Positions 26,324-35,664 of a stretch of 64,000 nt of DNA are shown in pieces. The position numbers and the translations under genes are program-made. Source of the stretch: Synechococcales cyanobacterium GL140_1_metabat_312. GTDB taxonomy: Bacteria > Cyanobacteriota > Cyanobacteriia > Leptolyngbyales > Leptolyngbyaceae. The stretch is from positions 1-64,000 of the forward strand of contig JANXWB010000071.1 in the NCBI GenBank assembly GCA_025351345.1, in the 5' to 3' direction. The stretch's first letter is position 1, and each line of letters begins with the position of its first letter. A model generated the notes under the pieces. The model was not told where the DNA came from. It made no database searches and was given only the letters and a program-made list of their open reading frames with translations.

Positions 26324-27283
26324 TTACTTCAGAACAGGTTCCCGTTCAACCGCAGCCATGGGCTGAATGATCGGCTCAGAGACAACCTCAGCTATAGCAA
26401 TGCTCTTCTTGTGAGGTAATCGAATCCCGATGAATACGTCATACCAGAAGTTCCAAGGGTCTTCAGTCAGAATGCCTAGGGTTTGACGGCAACCTTTTTC
26501 GTCAAGAGTCGGCTTCATGGCCTGGTAAACCTTTTCGTAGTTGTACCAAGGCACAGCAGGCCATAGATGATGCACTAAATGATAATTTTGGCCACCAATT
26601 AGATAATTCAATACCTTATTTGGATAGACCCTAGCATTCATCCACCGATCGCGTTCCTTGAAAGGGCGATGGGGCAAATAATCAAAAAATAAGCCCAACA
26701 CCAAACCAACGATCGCCAAGGGGGTGAACCAGAAATTAAAGATATAGCCCATGAAGCCAAAATGATACGAAATCGCGATAAGCACTACGGCAGAAGTTCG
26801 CGCCAAGAACCATTCTAAAAGCTCATATTTTCGCCACAGCTTTCGCTGGAAAAAATAGACTTCGTGATATAGGAATCTGGCATTAATCAACCACAACGGA
26901 CCCATGGTTGAAACGATATGGTCCGGATCATTCTCTGGATCATTCACATTGGCATGATGCTGCATGTGCACCCGCGTGAAGACTGGAAACGAGAAAAACA
27001 GCATGAACGCGCTTCCATGACCCAAAATTGCATTCACAACCTTGTTTCGATGGGCTACACCGTGACAGGCATCATGGATAACCGTGCCAACCATGTGTAA
27101 CGCGACAAAATTCAATACAAATGAAATCCAGCTCGCCCACTGATGACTGAAATATCCCCAAGCCGAAACCACTGCGATCGCGACAGATGAGATAAACATC
27201 AACAGGTTTGGATTTACGTCCCCAAGGATGGGCGCACCGACAAGTTCTCTGGGAACCGCCAGGGGCTGTTTTGCCTCCGACAT
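26324..27283 (-). CDS. crtR: Beta-carotene hydroxylase (fatty-acid-desaturase-like di-iron enzyme)
   Basis: About 319 residues from ATG 27283, chosen because AAAGGAG lies 9 bp upstream. An integral membrane hydroxylase with the His boxes HDACH, HMQHHANVND and HLVHHLWP that bind two irons. Sequence between the boxes fits CrtR rather than acyl-lipid desaturases. It hydroxylates beta-ionone rings to make zeaxanthin and related xanthophylls in thylakoid or plasma membranes. Monocistronic. Confidence 0.9.
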   Translation of the reverse strand: MSEAKQPLAVPRELVGAPILGDVNPNLLMFISSVAIAVVSAWGYFSHQWASWISFVLNFVALHMVGTVIHDACHGVAHRNKVVNAILGHGSAFMLFFSFPVFTRVHMQHHANVNDPENDPDHIVSTMGPLWLINARFLYHEVYFFQRKLWRKYELLEWFLARTSAVVLIAISYHFGFMGYIFNFWFTPLAIVGLVLGLFFDYLPHRPFKERDRWMNARVYPNKVLNYLIGGQNYHLVHHLWPAVPWYNYEKVYQAMKPTLDEKGCRQTLGILTEDPWNFWYDVFIGIRLPHKKSIAIAEVVSEPIIQPMAAVEREPVLK

Positions 27284-27523
27284 CAGGCTATTCTCCTTTC
27301 TCACACCCAGTAATTACTATACACGATGTATCCTTCATGAAGTTAAGTAAAGATCATGGGAATTGAAGCATTCCAGCGATCGTTCTCATAGGACTTTATT
27401 CAAGAGGGTACTTATCCTCGGACTGATTTCCAACTGTTGGGGAACTCTTAGCTCTATCGCGGGGTCAAAAACCTCACCACTCACACAAAACGGTTTGTTC
27501 TCAGACCTAGGAAGAAATTTATT

Positions 27524-28396
27524 ATGTCCCAAGCTTCTTTTTTCTCACACACAACTCGTCGCGTTACTCACATCGGATCCATTGCACTTCTTCTCGGTTC
27601 GACCCTGGTGGGCGGTGCCGCTCAAGCTGCCGATGTTGTAGTTCCGACGGACAATGGTGGATCGAACACTACCTCTACACCCGCTCCGACGACCAGCACG
27701 ACAACGGCTCCTACTGGGAATTCTACCGTTCCCACAACTACTACGATTCCATTGAACGGGACCCGATTCATTTGCCAAAGCAACGGTGGCGTTCCGACGG
27801 TGATGTATCAGCCTGAAAGCCAACCCAATCAAGCATTTCCTTGGGCTGTCCCCGGTGCAATGGGTGGCGGCTGGACTCCGGAAGCACGCTGCCGTGAAAT
27901 TGCCAATCGTCTAGAAAGCTATCGCCCTGATGGCCTAGTCGAAATGGGAACCGCTGTTCAAAATGGGTACAACACTATTTGTGTCACGACGGAACGCGTT
28001 CCAGGATGCCGCATTGTCCTGACCGTACCCCAAGGCCAAGATCCTACGGCCACTCGCGATCGTATCTTCCAAAACTTGGCTAGTGCTGATGATGGTCAAG
28101 CAATTCAGGGCGTGAATACGTTAGCTGGCCAAAGCGGCAATGACCTCTTAGGTGGATTGGGCAATCTATTTGGTCTTCCTAAACTGGGCAATACAGCCAA
28201 GCCTAAGACTGGAAATATCGATCTTCGTCCATTCCTTTCAGTTGCGGATGGTGGAACGGGTAAGAAAATGAAAGGCGGAGTAACGATCGCATCCCCAGTA
28301 AAACCTGTTGAGGTTAAGCCTGCGGTAGTTGCACCTGTTCAATCTAAGCCTGCGGTCAAAAAGCCTGTTCGTCCCCTGTTCCGTGGTCTGAAATAG
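27524..28396 (+). CDS. COP23-domain exported protein
   Basis: A 290-residue protein with a Sec signal peptide (about 1-35, ending GGAAQAAD) and a Thr/Pro/Ser-rich linker (about 40-75). The COP23 domain follows: FICQSNGGVPTVMYQ, AFPWAVPGAMGGGWTPEARC, the paired Cys in ICVTTERVPGCRIVLTV. The C-terminus is Pro/Lys/Val-rich and basic. COP23 was first described as a circadian-oscillating membrane-associated protein of a unicellular diazotrophic cyanobacterium; its molecular role is unclear. AGGAAG lies 9 bp before the ATG. Confidence 0.85.
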   Translation: MSQASFFSHTTRRVTHIGSIALLLGSTLVGGAAQAADVVVPTDNGGSNTTSTPAPTTSTTTAPTGNSTVPTTTTIPLNGTRFICQSNGGVPTVMYQPESQPNQAFPWAVPGAMGGGWTPEARCREIANRLESYRPDGLVEMGTAVQNGYNTICVTTERVPGCRIVLTVPQGQDPTATRDRIFQNLASADDGQAIQGVNTLAGQSGNDLLGGLGNLFGLPKLGNTAKPKTGNIDLRPFLSVADGGTGKKMKGGVTIASPVKPVEVKPAVVAPVQSKPAVKKPVRPLFRGLK

Positions 28397-28440
28397 AGAT
28401 TTACTTCGTTTAATTAAGCCACTCTGATTAAGTCATTAAG

Positions 28441-28498
28441 AATCCTCCGATCGCATTTTTCCTAGGCTGAACCTTGAAGATTGCGATCGGGGGATTTT
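28441..28498. terminator. HIP1-core hairpin terminator after the COP23 gene
   Basis: Arms aatcctccgatcgca (28441-28455) and tgcgatcgggggatt (28482-28496) pair with one mismatch, followed by TTTT. It lies between convergent genes and is the third terminator in the window with a CGATCG core. Confidence 0.78.
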
Positions 28499-28518
28499 GA
28501 TTTAGAACGTCTTCAATT

Positions 28519-30666
28519 CTAAACACTCACTTTGACTTGCCACCAATTTAATTTCCCCGTATCCCCCGCAATACGATCAATCACCTCTAGTTGCCAATTG
28601 CCTTGACTTGCGCTGCCTAAAAGCAAACGTAGAGATGCCGTATTGGCCAAGCCATAGCTAGTTTGGAGCTTAGTTTTAATCCCTAAAGTGCGGCCTTGGA
28701 GCAAAATTCGATCGCCACTTGGGGCAATTACAGCAATTTCAATATCCCCCAGATAGGCATGATCAATATCTACTGCGATCGTAATGTCCTGAATGCTGCC
28801 CGCCTCCGTTAATTTGATGCTAGTCACCAGCCCTTGAGCATCGCCGTCGGGAATCGCTTGAACTGTGTTGTAAATACCGGAGAACGATCGGCCTGAGTTC
28901 AGCACTTGAACCGCGCGCTTTTGGACCGCAAGTTGGACGGCTTTTTGAGCATTCACCTTGCCATAGCCAAACCAATCCGATCGGCCTCCTTCCTCATAGG
29001 TTCCTTTTTTGAAACCAAACTGAGGATCGGGGTTCTGGTCCACGATTTTGTCGGCAGATTGCTCTAGGACTTGACGAACTTCTCGGGCCGTCAGTCTTGG
29101 ATTCGCCGAGAGAACTAACGCTGCCACTCCGGCCACCAGTGGGCAAGCGCTAGACGTTCCCCCAAAGGCCGCAGGACCAGAATCTGGAGTGTAATTGCCC
29201 GGATCATAGCCATCACTACCAGTCCGATCAGTGGTAACAATGCCCAATCCTGGAAGATACACGGTCACTTCTGGCGGAGTTGCTACATAGCCAAGTTCCG
29301 ACAATCCCACCCCCGGCGGAGCATTATTGCTGGGCGCACAAACCGAAACCTGGGGACCCCAATTACTATAGGCCGCTTTGGTGCGAAGACTGGTGGAAGC
29401 CGAAACGGTAATTACATCTGGGTGAACCGTGAAGCCCCCGAGCCAACGAGTTGGGCCTTTAATCACATCGCGTTCCCAACCTGATTCATCAATCACGCCA
29501 TCAGTGGGACGGTTCGCATTGCCCGCCGCAAAAACAATCACACAGCCTTTCCCCCGTCGGCCTTCAGTTGCAGCCCTAGTAATTGCAGCTTTTTGCCGTA
29601 GGGATAATGGGAAGTAAACCGCACTTGGTCCCCAACTACAGGAGACGACCGATGCTTTGCGGGTAATAATCCAATCAAACAGGTCTTCAATAGATTCATC
29701 ATCCAGATACCCCGTTGTCCGAATCGGCATCAACGCACATCCTGGAGCAGCCCCAACGCATCCGACCCCATTTTCCTCTGCGATCGCAACCCCGGCACAA
29801 GCGGTTCCATGATTTTCATCTGCATCTTCAGGCATGGGAAGAAAATCTTTACCTTTAAAATCTCTGGGCGAAACAATTTTCCCAATCCCTTGAAAATCAG
29901 GATGCGTTAGGTCCATGCCATCATCGGCCACTGCTACTACAATGCTGCGACTGCCCTTAGTTACGTCCCAAGCCTGTTCAGCAAAAACGTGAGAACCGGA
30001 GGTCAGCTGATTGCCGCCAGTGTGATTTAGGTGCCACTGTTTTGGATACTGCGAATCCTTGGGACGATAATGAGCTTGGGTCGGCACCACAATATTGGGT
30101 TCCGCTGCCAAAACCTCAGGGCGCTGAATCAGGGCATTAGCGACTTTAACTGGATTTTCACTCGCCGATGCCACCTCATAAACGTAAGCATTAGTTAATC
30201 CTGCGATCGCCTTAATCTGCGTCAAGCCCAAGGGTTTTGTGATGGCGGCCATTGCCTCGGCCTTGAGATTGGCGACGAATTGGATGGTGAGACGATTGGT
30301 TAGATAGACCCGCGAGGCTGGATCATCTTTAAATTGATAAACGTGGCTAGCGTATTGCACTAGGTCAGACTGACGCATGGTTTTCATGGCCGCATCTCGA
30401 TCCTCCGGGTTCACCACAAACTCAGACATTTTAGGCAGGCGGTTTTTAGTCACCTCGGCTGCGACTTGGGTTGCGAGTTGAGGCACTTCGTCTTTAGTGG
30501 TGGCCGTGACGGTGAAGCGATCGTCTAGTTTTTCTAGAACCAATTCCTCGCCCCCCCGCTGAAGCATCAAACCATTCACGGTATAGTCGATCGCAGCATT
30601 TCCTTTTGGGGCCGTATTCGGGTTAACAGGACTCGGGGGATTCGGATTCGCGTTTGGGTTAGTCAT
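28519..30666 (-). CDS. S8 subtilisin-like serine protease with C-terminal P (proprotein-convertase) domain
   Basis: A 715-residue protease. Catalytic triad: Asp248 in VAVADDGMDLTHPDF, His286 in ENHGTACAGVA, Ser505 in GGTSSACPLVAG. The oxyanion region is VIVFAAGN. A ~200-residue N-terminal region (propeptide-like) precedes it, and the last ~100 residues (SIKLTEAGSIQDITIAVDI ... WQVKVSV) form a P-domain beta-sandwich. There is no obvious signal peptide: the N-terminus is Asn/Pro-rich. Calcium-dependent proteases of this layout occur in cyanobacteria. Localisation uncertain. Confidence 0.93.
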   Translation of the reverse strand: MTNPNANPNPPSPVNPNTAPKGNAAIDYTVNGLMLQRGGEELVLEKLDDRFTVTATTKDEVPQLATQVAAEVTKNRLPKMSEFVVNPEDRDAAMKTMRQSDLVQYASHVYQFKDDPASRVYLTNRLTIQFVANLKAEAMAAITKPLGLTQIKAIAGLTNAYVYEVASASENPVKVANALIQRPEVLAAEPNIVVPTQAHYRPKDSQYPKQWHLNHTGGNQLTSGSHVFAEQAWDVTKGSRSIVVAVADDGMDLTHPDFQGIGKIVSPRDFKGKDFLPMPEDADENHGTACAGVAIAEENGVGCVGAAPGCALMPIRTTGYLDDESIEDLFDWIITRKASVVSCSWGPSAVYFPLSLRQKAAITRAATEGRRGKGCVIVFAAGNANRPTDGVIDESGWERDVIKGPTRWLGGFTVHPDVITVSASTSLRTKAAYSNWGPQVSVCAPSNNAPPGVGLSELGYVATPPEVTVYLPGLGIVTTDRTGSDGYDPGNYTPDSGPAAFGGTSSACPLVAGVAALVLSANPRLTAREVRQVLEQSADKIVDQNPDPQFGFKKGTYEEGGRSDWFGYGKVNAQKAVQLAVQKRAVQVLNSGRSFSGIYNTVQAIPDGDAQGLVTSIKLTEAGSIQDITIAVDIDHAYLGDIEIAVIAPSGDRILLQGRTLGIKTKLQTSYGLANTASLRLLLGSASQGNWQLEVIDRIAGDTGKLNWWQVKVSV

Positions 30667-30821
30667 AAAAGTTGGGGCTTAGGAATTAGGACTAGGCGTG
30701 CAATAGGCGACATAAAGTATGTATTGCTCTCTAGTTTAGACACCTAGATCAAAACTGGCGCGTTCTCTTAACACTCCCAAAATATTAATTTAGATATTAA
30801 TTTAGATATTAATTTCAAGTA

Positions 30822-32006
30822 TCAATGCTTCGATACGCCTGGAGTTTCAGGCGTTAGTCGTGTCTCAACCAGAGCAGGCAACGTCTCATCGGATACTTCG
30901 GGCACTCGAATGGCTTCTAAGGCTGTCTTGATCACGACCGCTGTCGGCACCGCAATAATTACTCCCAACAATCCACCCACTCGGACTCCTGTCAAAATTG
31001 AAATAAACACCCACACTGGATTCAAACCCGTAATGCTGCCGAGTACCCGAGGTGCGACGATGTTTTCAATGATTTGCTGCACTAAGACAGCGGTTGCCAA
31101 AACTTTTACCCCTAGCCAAATATCGCGCAATGCCACCAAAAACGTCACGATTATAATCCCAACGGATCCGCCAAACGGGACTAGGGCAATGGTGCCGATC
31201 GTTAAGCCAAACAATAAGCCAAAGGGTACTCGCAACCACAAAAACGCCAAGGTTAATGATGAACCCAAAGACGTAGCCAAAATAAACTGGCCCAAGAAAA
31301 ATTTCTCAAAGCTTTGACGTAGAGTCTGGGAGAACGGCGCACGAAACTTCCCCGGTAGCCAAGAAACTAGGCTGGCCCAAAGTTCATCGCCATGTTGCAG
31401 TAAATAAAAGGTCAATACTAAGGTCAACAGCGAATCAATTAGGCTAGTAACGGTGAACAGCGCCAAGCTTAATGCCTGCTCCGTAATCGATTGCAATTGA
31501 CTCTTCAACCGATCGACCAATTGGTCCGTCAAACTATCAAGATTCAGGGGAAATCCCAGACCTTCAAGCTGCACATTAAACAGTAAGAGCTGCTGCTTTC
31601 CTGAATCAATCCACTTCGGCAAACTCAAGATCAATTGCTGTGCCTGCTGCAACGCCAACGGAACTAAAGTTACGCCCAACCCAAGCAAAATTGACACGGA
31701 TAGCAGAAAGACCACGATCGAAGTGCTTTCTCGCTTACTTCCCTTAATTTGCAGCAGATTCACTGGATAATTCAGTAAAAATGCCAACAGCGATGCAACG
31801 ATCACAATTACTAACAACGAATTGAAATAATTGAAAATCGCAGATGCCGCCCAAATATTCAGCACAATCACTGGCAATGCAAAAACAATCCCCCCAGCTT
31901 TCGCGGCGGTTGATAAATCATTCCACCAGCCCAACCACCGAGTTTTGTTTGGGGCAGACTCTGCGGAACTAGAGTGGATGGTACTTTCTTGCATGGTACT
32001 CTGCAT
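30822..32006 (-). CDS. AI-2E family transporter (PerM/YdiK-like)
   Basis: A 394-residue membrane protein with about eight hydrophobic segments in the family arrangement: two helices, a long amphipathic middle region (about 120-200), then a cluster of C-terminal helices including PFGGSVGIIIVTF and the closing VGGLLGVIIAVPTAVVIK motif. The family is named after AI-2 export but includes Na+/H+ and other exporters, so the substrate is not assigned. Divergent from a small membrane protein. Confidence 0.9.
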   Translation of the reverse strand: MQSTMQESTIHSSSAESAPNKTRWLGWWNDLSTAAKAGGIVFALPVIVLNIWAASAIFNYFNSLLVIVIVASLLAFLLNYPVNLLQIKGSKRESTSIVVFLLSVSILLGLGVTLVPLALQQAQQLILSLPKWIDSGKQQLLLFNVQLEGLGFPLNLDSLTDQLVDRLKSQLQSITEQALSLALFTVTSLIDSLLTLVLTFYLLQHGDELWASLVSWLPGKFRAPFSQTLRQSFEKFFLGQFILATSLGSSLTLAFLWLRVPFGLLFGLTIGTIALVPFGGSVGIIIVTFLVALRDIWLGVKVLATAVLVQQIIENIVAPRVLGSITGLNPVWVFISILTGVRVGGLLGVIIAVPTAVVIKTALEAIRVPEVSDETLPALVETRLTPETPGVSKH

Positions 32007-32077
32007 TTTGTGTCACTGAAGCCGAACCGAACCTCTATTATTACCGATAGAACTGCTTACTTTCACCCAATTCCGAT

Positions 32078-32437
32078 ATGAGCGAATCTTTCGATCGCAA
32101 AGAAATTAAAAATTTGATGCTTCTGTTTTATTTGATGCCCGTATTTGGTGCAGGGTTGTCTCTATGGACCCTTAATAAACCCAACGCGTCGTCATCTGAA
32201 CGTGCCCTGAGCCGTTTAGCCCTGAAGCTGATGCTGACTTGGTTTGCTGGAACGGTAATGCTAGATGTGGGCGTAGAAAATATAGAGGTTCTAAAATTGC
32301 CCCTTTTGATCGTAAGTAGCCTATTTACGTCGGGATATTTTGTCTTAAACCTAGGGTTAATGCTGCGGTTATGGCAGGGACGATCGATCGATCTACCATT
32401 TTTTGGACGGATAAGTCGGCGGCTGGAGAACGATTGA
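32078..32437 (+). CDS. Small membrane protein of unknown function
   Basis: A 119-residue protein with three hydrophobic segments (about 13-31, 48-66, 75-98) and a basic C-terminus. It looks like a conserved cyanobacterial membrane protein; no function can be given. Starts 71 bp from the divergent AI-2E gene. Confidence 0.65.
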   Translation: MSESFDRKEIKNLMLLFYLMPVFGAGLSLWTLNKPNASSSERALSRLALKLMLTWFAGTVMLDVGVENIEVLKLPLLIVSSLFTSGYFVLNLGLMLRLWQGRSIDLPFFGRISRRLEND

Positions 32438-32455
32438 GGAGAATCCCAACATTAA

Positions 32456-33169
32456 CTATTCTGATACTACATCGTCCATGGATCCAAATCGGTACCCTCG
32501 ACCGTAGACAGTATGAATCAATTCTGGACTGCCGGGACTTTCAATTTTGCGCCGGAGTAATCTAATTTGGGCGGCTAGGGCATTGCTGGCTGGACGCTCT
32601 TCCGATTTCCAGAGGTGAGCTGAAATCCGATCGTGCGTTAGAAGCTGGTTCGGAAACTGCATTAGATAGGCCAAAAGTTGCGTTTCCTTCTCAGAAAGAT
32701 CAATCCCCCGTCCCGATCGATGAGCCATCCGATCGTTCACATTGAGTTCCAAATCCTGCACCTTAAGACTGGGCGGAATTGGGCTGAGTTCTGCTACTGG
32801 ACTAATTTGACTAGGACGACGCAAGAGAGCACGCACCCTAGCTAATAATTCCCGTAATTCAAAGGGCTTAATCAAATAATCATCAGCCCCTGCATCTAGC
32901 CCATTCACCCGATCGTCGAGCGTATCTTTTGCCGTCAAAAACAAAACAGGTGTCATATTGCCCTGCTGCCGAAGCGATCGACAAATTTCCAACCCCGATA
33001 CTCCAGGCAACATCCAATCCAAAATCAACAGATCAAAACTTCCAAGAATCGCCATTTGATTACCGATTGTTCCGTCATGTGCCATGGAGACTTCATATCC
33101 CTCTCGCTGTAAAATTTGTGCAACTGGCTGAGCCATTTCGATCTCGTCATCGACCAACAAAATTTGCAT
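32456..33169 (-). CDS. OmpR-family response regulator (RppA-like)
   Basis: About 237 residues from the ATG giving MQILLVDDEIEMAQ; an ATG at 33193 would add eight residues. The receiver domain has DD, phospho-acceptor Asp in LLILDWMLPGVSG, the Thr in FLTAKD and Lys in YLIKPFE. It is followed by a winged-helix output domain (about 145-237, ELNVNDRMAHRS ... IHTVYGRGYRF). It binds DNA when phosphorylated. It resembles the RppA/NrsR group, which senses redox or metals in Synechocystis. No kinase gene is adjacent, so the partner is unknown. Confidence 0.92.
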   Translation of the reverse strand: MQILLVDDEIEMAQPVAQILQREGYEVSMAHDGTIGNQMAILGSFDLLILDWMLPGVSGLEICRSLRQQGNMTPVLFLTAKDTLDDRVNGLDAGADDYLIKPFELRELLARVRALLRRPSQISPVAELSPIPPSLKVQDLELNVNDRMAHRSGRGIDLSEKETQLLAYLMQFPNQLLTHDRISAHLWKSEERPASNALAAQIRLLRRKIESPGSPELIHTVYGRGYRFGSMDDVVSE

Positions 33170-33318
33170 TTCCGCACAAGCCTCTCCGTCCATCGCCTCA
33201 AATGTAGCCCGATTCTCGGTATTCTAAAATAAAGACGCAGATCGTTTAATTGCGATTATTGCAGCGGATTCAATTTGTGCCATTAATCTAGAGTCAGACC
33301 CATTAAAGAGAGATTTAT

Positions 33319-33981
33319 ATGCTGACGATCGCGCTTGCCAAAGGCTCTCTGCTTAAGGAAAGTATCAAACTTTTTCAATCAATTGGCTTAGATTTCAGTG
33401 GTTTTTTAGAGCCGGGATGTCGTCAGTTACAAATTGTTGAACCCACCGGACGCGCCAAAGCACTCTTGGTTCGGAATGGAGATGTTCCCGTTTATGTCGA
33501 ATATGGTCAAGCACAGCTCGGTGTGGTGGGTTATGACGTAATTCGAGAGAAGAAACCCAACGTAGCTCAAGTATTGGATCTGAAGTTTGGAGGTTGCCGC
33601 TTGTCCGTCGCGGTTAAAGCTACTAGCCCTTACCGATCGTCTTTAGAATTACCAATGCAGGGGCGGGTTGCGTCGTCTTTTGTGCATTGTGCAAGGGATT
33701 ATTTTGATGGATTAGATTTGCCTGTAGAAATTGTTCCACTCCATGGCTCGGTCGAACTCGGACCGCTTACCGGAATGTCTGAAGCGATCGTAGATTTAGT
33801 CGCAACGGGCAATACTCTACGGGAAAATGGATTAATCGAAATTGATATCCTGTTCCACAGCACAGCCCGCTTGATCGCCTACCCATTAAGCTATCGGCTG
33901 AATACTTACAAACTTCACAGCGATATCGATCGATTGCGCAAGGCAGTAGACGCTCAAACGATCGCAGTAGGGGACGGTTAA
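33319..33981 (+). CDS. hisG: ATP phosphoribosyltransferase, short form
   Basis: A 220-residue HisG_S catalytic subunit: [15 protein letters not shown] start, [20 protein letters not shown], and the PRPP-binding [14 protein letters not shown]. It joins ATP and PRPP, the first step of histidine synthesis. The short form lacks the C-terminal regulatory domain and needs HisZ, which is not in this window. AGAGAG lies 8 bp before the ATG. Confidence 0.96.
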   Translation: MLTIALAKGSLLKESIKLFQSIGLDFSGFLEPGCRQLQIVEPTGRAKALLVRNGDVPVYVEYGQAQLGVVGYDVIREKKPNVAQVLDLKFGGCRLSVAVKATSPYRSSLELPMQGRVASSFVHCARDYFDGLDLPVEIVPLHGSVELGPLTGMSEAIVDLVATGNTLRENGLIEIDILFHSTARLIAYPLSYRLNTYKLHSDIDRLRKAVDAQTIAVGDG

Positions 33982-34038
33982 GTGCGATCGTTTGGAGTGA
34001 GGCTACCAGTATTCAAGGGCTAGGCTAGGATTTACGAG

Positions 34039-34287
34039 CTAAGATTCCTGGCGGTTAACCCACTTGACCTCCCGTAGCCAACGCCAGACTCCTGTGGTGC
34101 GTCGGACTTGAATGTTTCGGCTTTTCAGGGTGATAATTTTCTTAAGCTCTGCGGTCGTAAAGCTGTAGCCCATTTCTTGGGAAACATAGAGGAAATCTTC
34201 TGGGGATTTGACCGATTGGAATCGATCGCGAATCTCTTGATCTTGAGATGCAGCAGATAAAAAACGGGCAGCACTCTTAATTGACAT
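34039..34287 (-). CDS. Nif11-domain protein
   Basis: An 82-residue protein with the Nif11 helix pattern: S-A-A-R-F-L-S-A-A-S-Q-D (about 5-16), the F-x-S-V-K-S-P-E-D-F-L region and GYSFTTAELKKI (about 40-51). Nif11 proteins are either leader regions of ribosomal peptides or stand-alone proteins of unknown role. There is no GG cleavage site and the C-terminus is Trp/Arg-rich (GVWRWLREVKW), with no modification enzyme beside it. GGAGA lies upstream of the ATG. Confidence 0.75.
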   Translation of the reverse strand: MSIKSAARFLSAASQDQEIRDRFQSVKSPEDFLYVSQEMGYSFTTAELKKIITLKSRNIQVRRTTGVWRWLREVKWVNRQES

Positions 34288-34444
34288 CTTGGTTTATCTC
34301 CGCGCTCAAATTACTGAGCTGTAAAAACTGGGTAGTAAATCACCTAGCCCGTATATGTACGGAATCATTTCAGTATGAAAAGCAACTAGGTAACTTGAAA
34401 AATTCTCTTAATAAACTTTACTTGTACTTTACAGAATACTCAAT

Positions 34445-35422
34445 ATGTCTCGATCAAATCTATCAAATCTTCATATCGCAGCTTCATCTGATCAAGGGAA
34501 ATCTCAGTTGGAGTTTCCATTACAGTTTGTTCAAGTGACATTACAAGATATTCCAGAAGTTCCCCAGGCCCAGCAGGCGGCCTATCGACGATCGGGGAAT
34601 AAAGGAACACCGATTGTCTTATTGCATGGATTTCTCGGAGACAGTGCAAATTGGCAAGGTGTGATGACAGAAATCTCGCAGATGGTCGCCTTGGATCATG
34701 CCTTAGATCAGGGAAGCGCGATCGATCTGATTGCATTAGACTTGCTTGGTTTTGGGGCATCGTCCAAGCCTTCCGTCGCTTATACGGTGGCCCAGGAAGT
34801 TGCATTTTTGCGAGCAGTTCTACAGCAATTGGGCCTAGAATCTTGTGTTTTAGTGGGTCATTCCTTCGGCGGTTGGGTATCTGCTGCTTACGCTATCGCC
34901 TATCCGGATCAGGTCAGCGCTTTGTGTCTGGTAGCTCCAGCCGGGATCCGGGATGATTCATTCTGTGGACGATATAACTGGATGCGTCCAGTACTGTGGC
35001 AAACACCCGTTGTTGATGCATTGCTCTGGTTAATCAAGCCTATAGCGATACTATTCCGCCAGATAAAAACACTAGAACTAGTCTGTTGGGCACGTCGTGA
35101 ACTCAATCGTCAACCTGCGGCCCGATCGTTTTTAGTCGATCGCCTTAGACCCGAAGATGCGATCGATACGGTCGAAAAATACATTTCTGCCATTACTTCG
35201 CCCACTCTTATTTTAGCCGCAGAGGAGGATGACACCATTCCTCTTTGGCACTGTGAGACCTATGGACAGCAGATTTCAGGTGCTGAGTTGAGGGTCATTC
35301 CTAAGGCAGGCCACGGTCTTCCGCAAAATAATCCGACCGCGATCGCCCATTCATTGATTGAATTTATGCATCGGTTGCGATCGGGCCTTCCATCAGGATC
35401 GTCCTCTAATGCTTATTTGTAG
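34445..35422 (+). CDS. Alpha/beta-fold hydrolase
   Basis: A 325-residue alpha/beta hydrolase. Oxyanion segment PIVLLHGFLGDSANW (about 56-70), nucleophile elbow VGHSFGGWVS (Ser about 141), acid residue in LAAEEDDTIP and catalytic His in PKAGHGLPQNNP. A cap region lies between about 175 and 250. The substrate is unknown. The N-terminal 35 residues are not part of the fold; a later start cannot be excluded. Confidence 0.88.
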   Translation: MSRSNLSNLHIAASSDQGKSQLEFPLQFVQVTLQDIPEVPQAQQAAYRRSGNKGTPIVLLHGFLGDSANWQGVMTEISQMVALDHALDQGSAIDLIALDLLGFGASSKPSVAYTVAQEVAFLRAVLQQLGLESCVLVGHSFGGWVSAAYAIAYPDQVSALCLVAPAGIRDDSFCGRYNWMRPVLWQTPVVDALLWLIKPIAILFRQIKTLELVCWARRELNRQPAARSFLVDRLRPEDAIDTVEKYISAITSPTLILAAEEDDTIPLWHCETYGQQISGAELRVIPKAGHGLPQNNPTAIAHSLIEFMHRLRSGLPSGSSSNAYL

Positions 35423-35664
35423 TAATCCATAAATCCAGCATTATAGAATATAAGATTATCGTATATATTCAGTAAATACTTATTGTTTAAGAAGTGCTCT
35501 CCCTATCAAATCTGGGAACGGTAGTTAGCTACTCGTTATTGAGATAAACCCACAAGTGTTCTTCTTTTATCCGCGAATGTCTTAGTTGATGATAGTTGTT
35601 CGATAATCAAATTCCATATATTTTATTGACTTTGAATAACATAAAAGCGAGTTGAGATATTGTA

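Noticed and set aside
34440-34805. 121-codon minus-strand frame overlapping the alpha/beta hydrolase start
   Set aside because: Opposite strand carries a clear hydrolase fold; this frame has no recognisable pattern.
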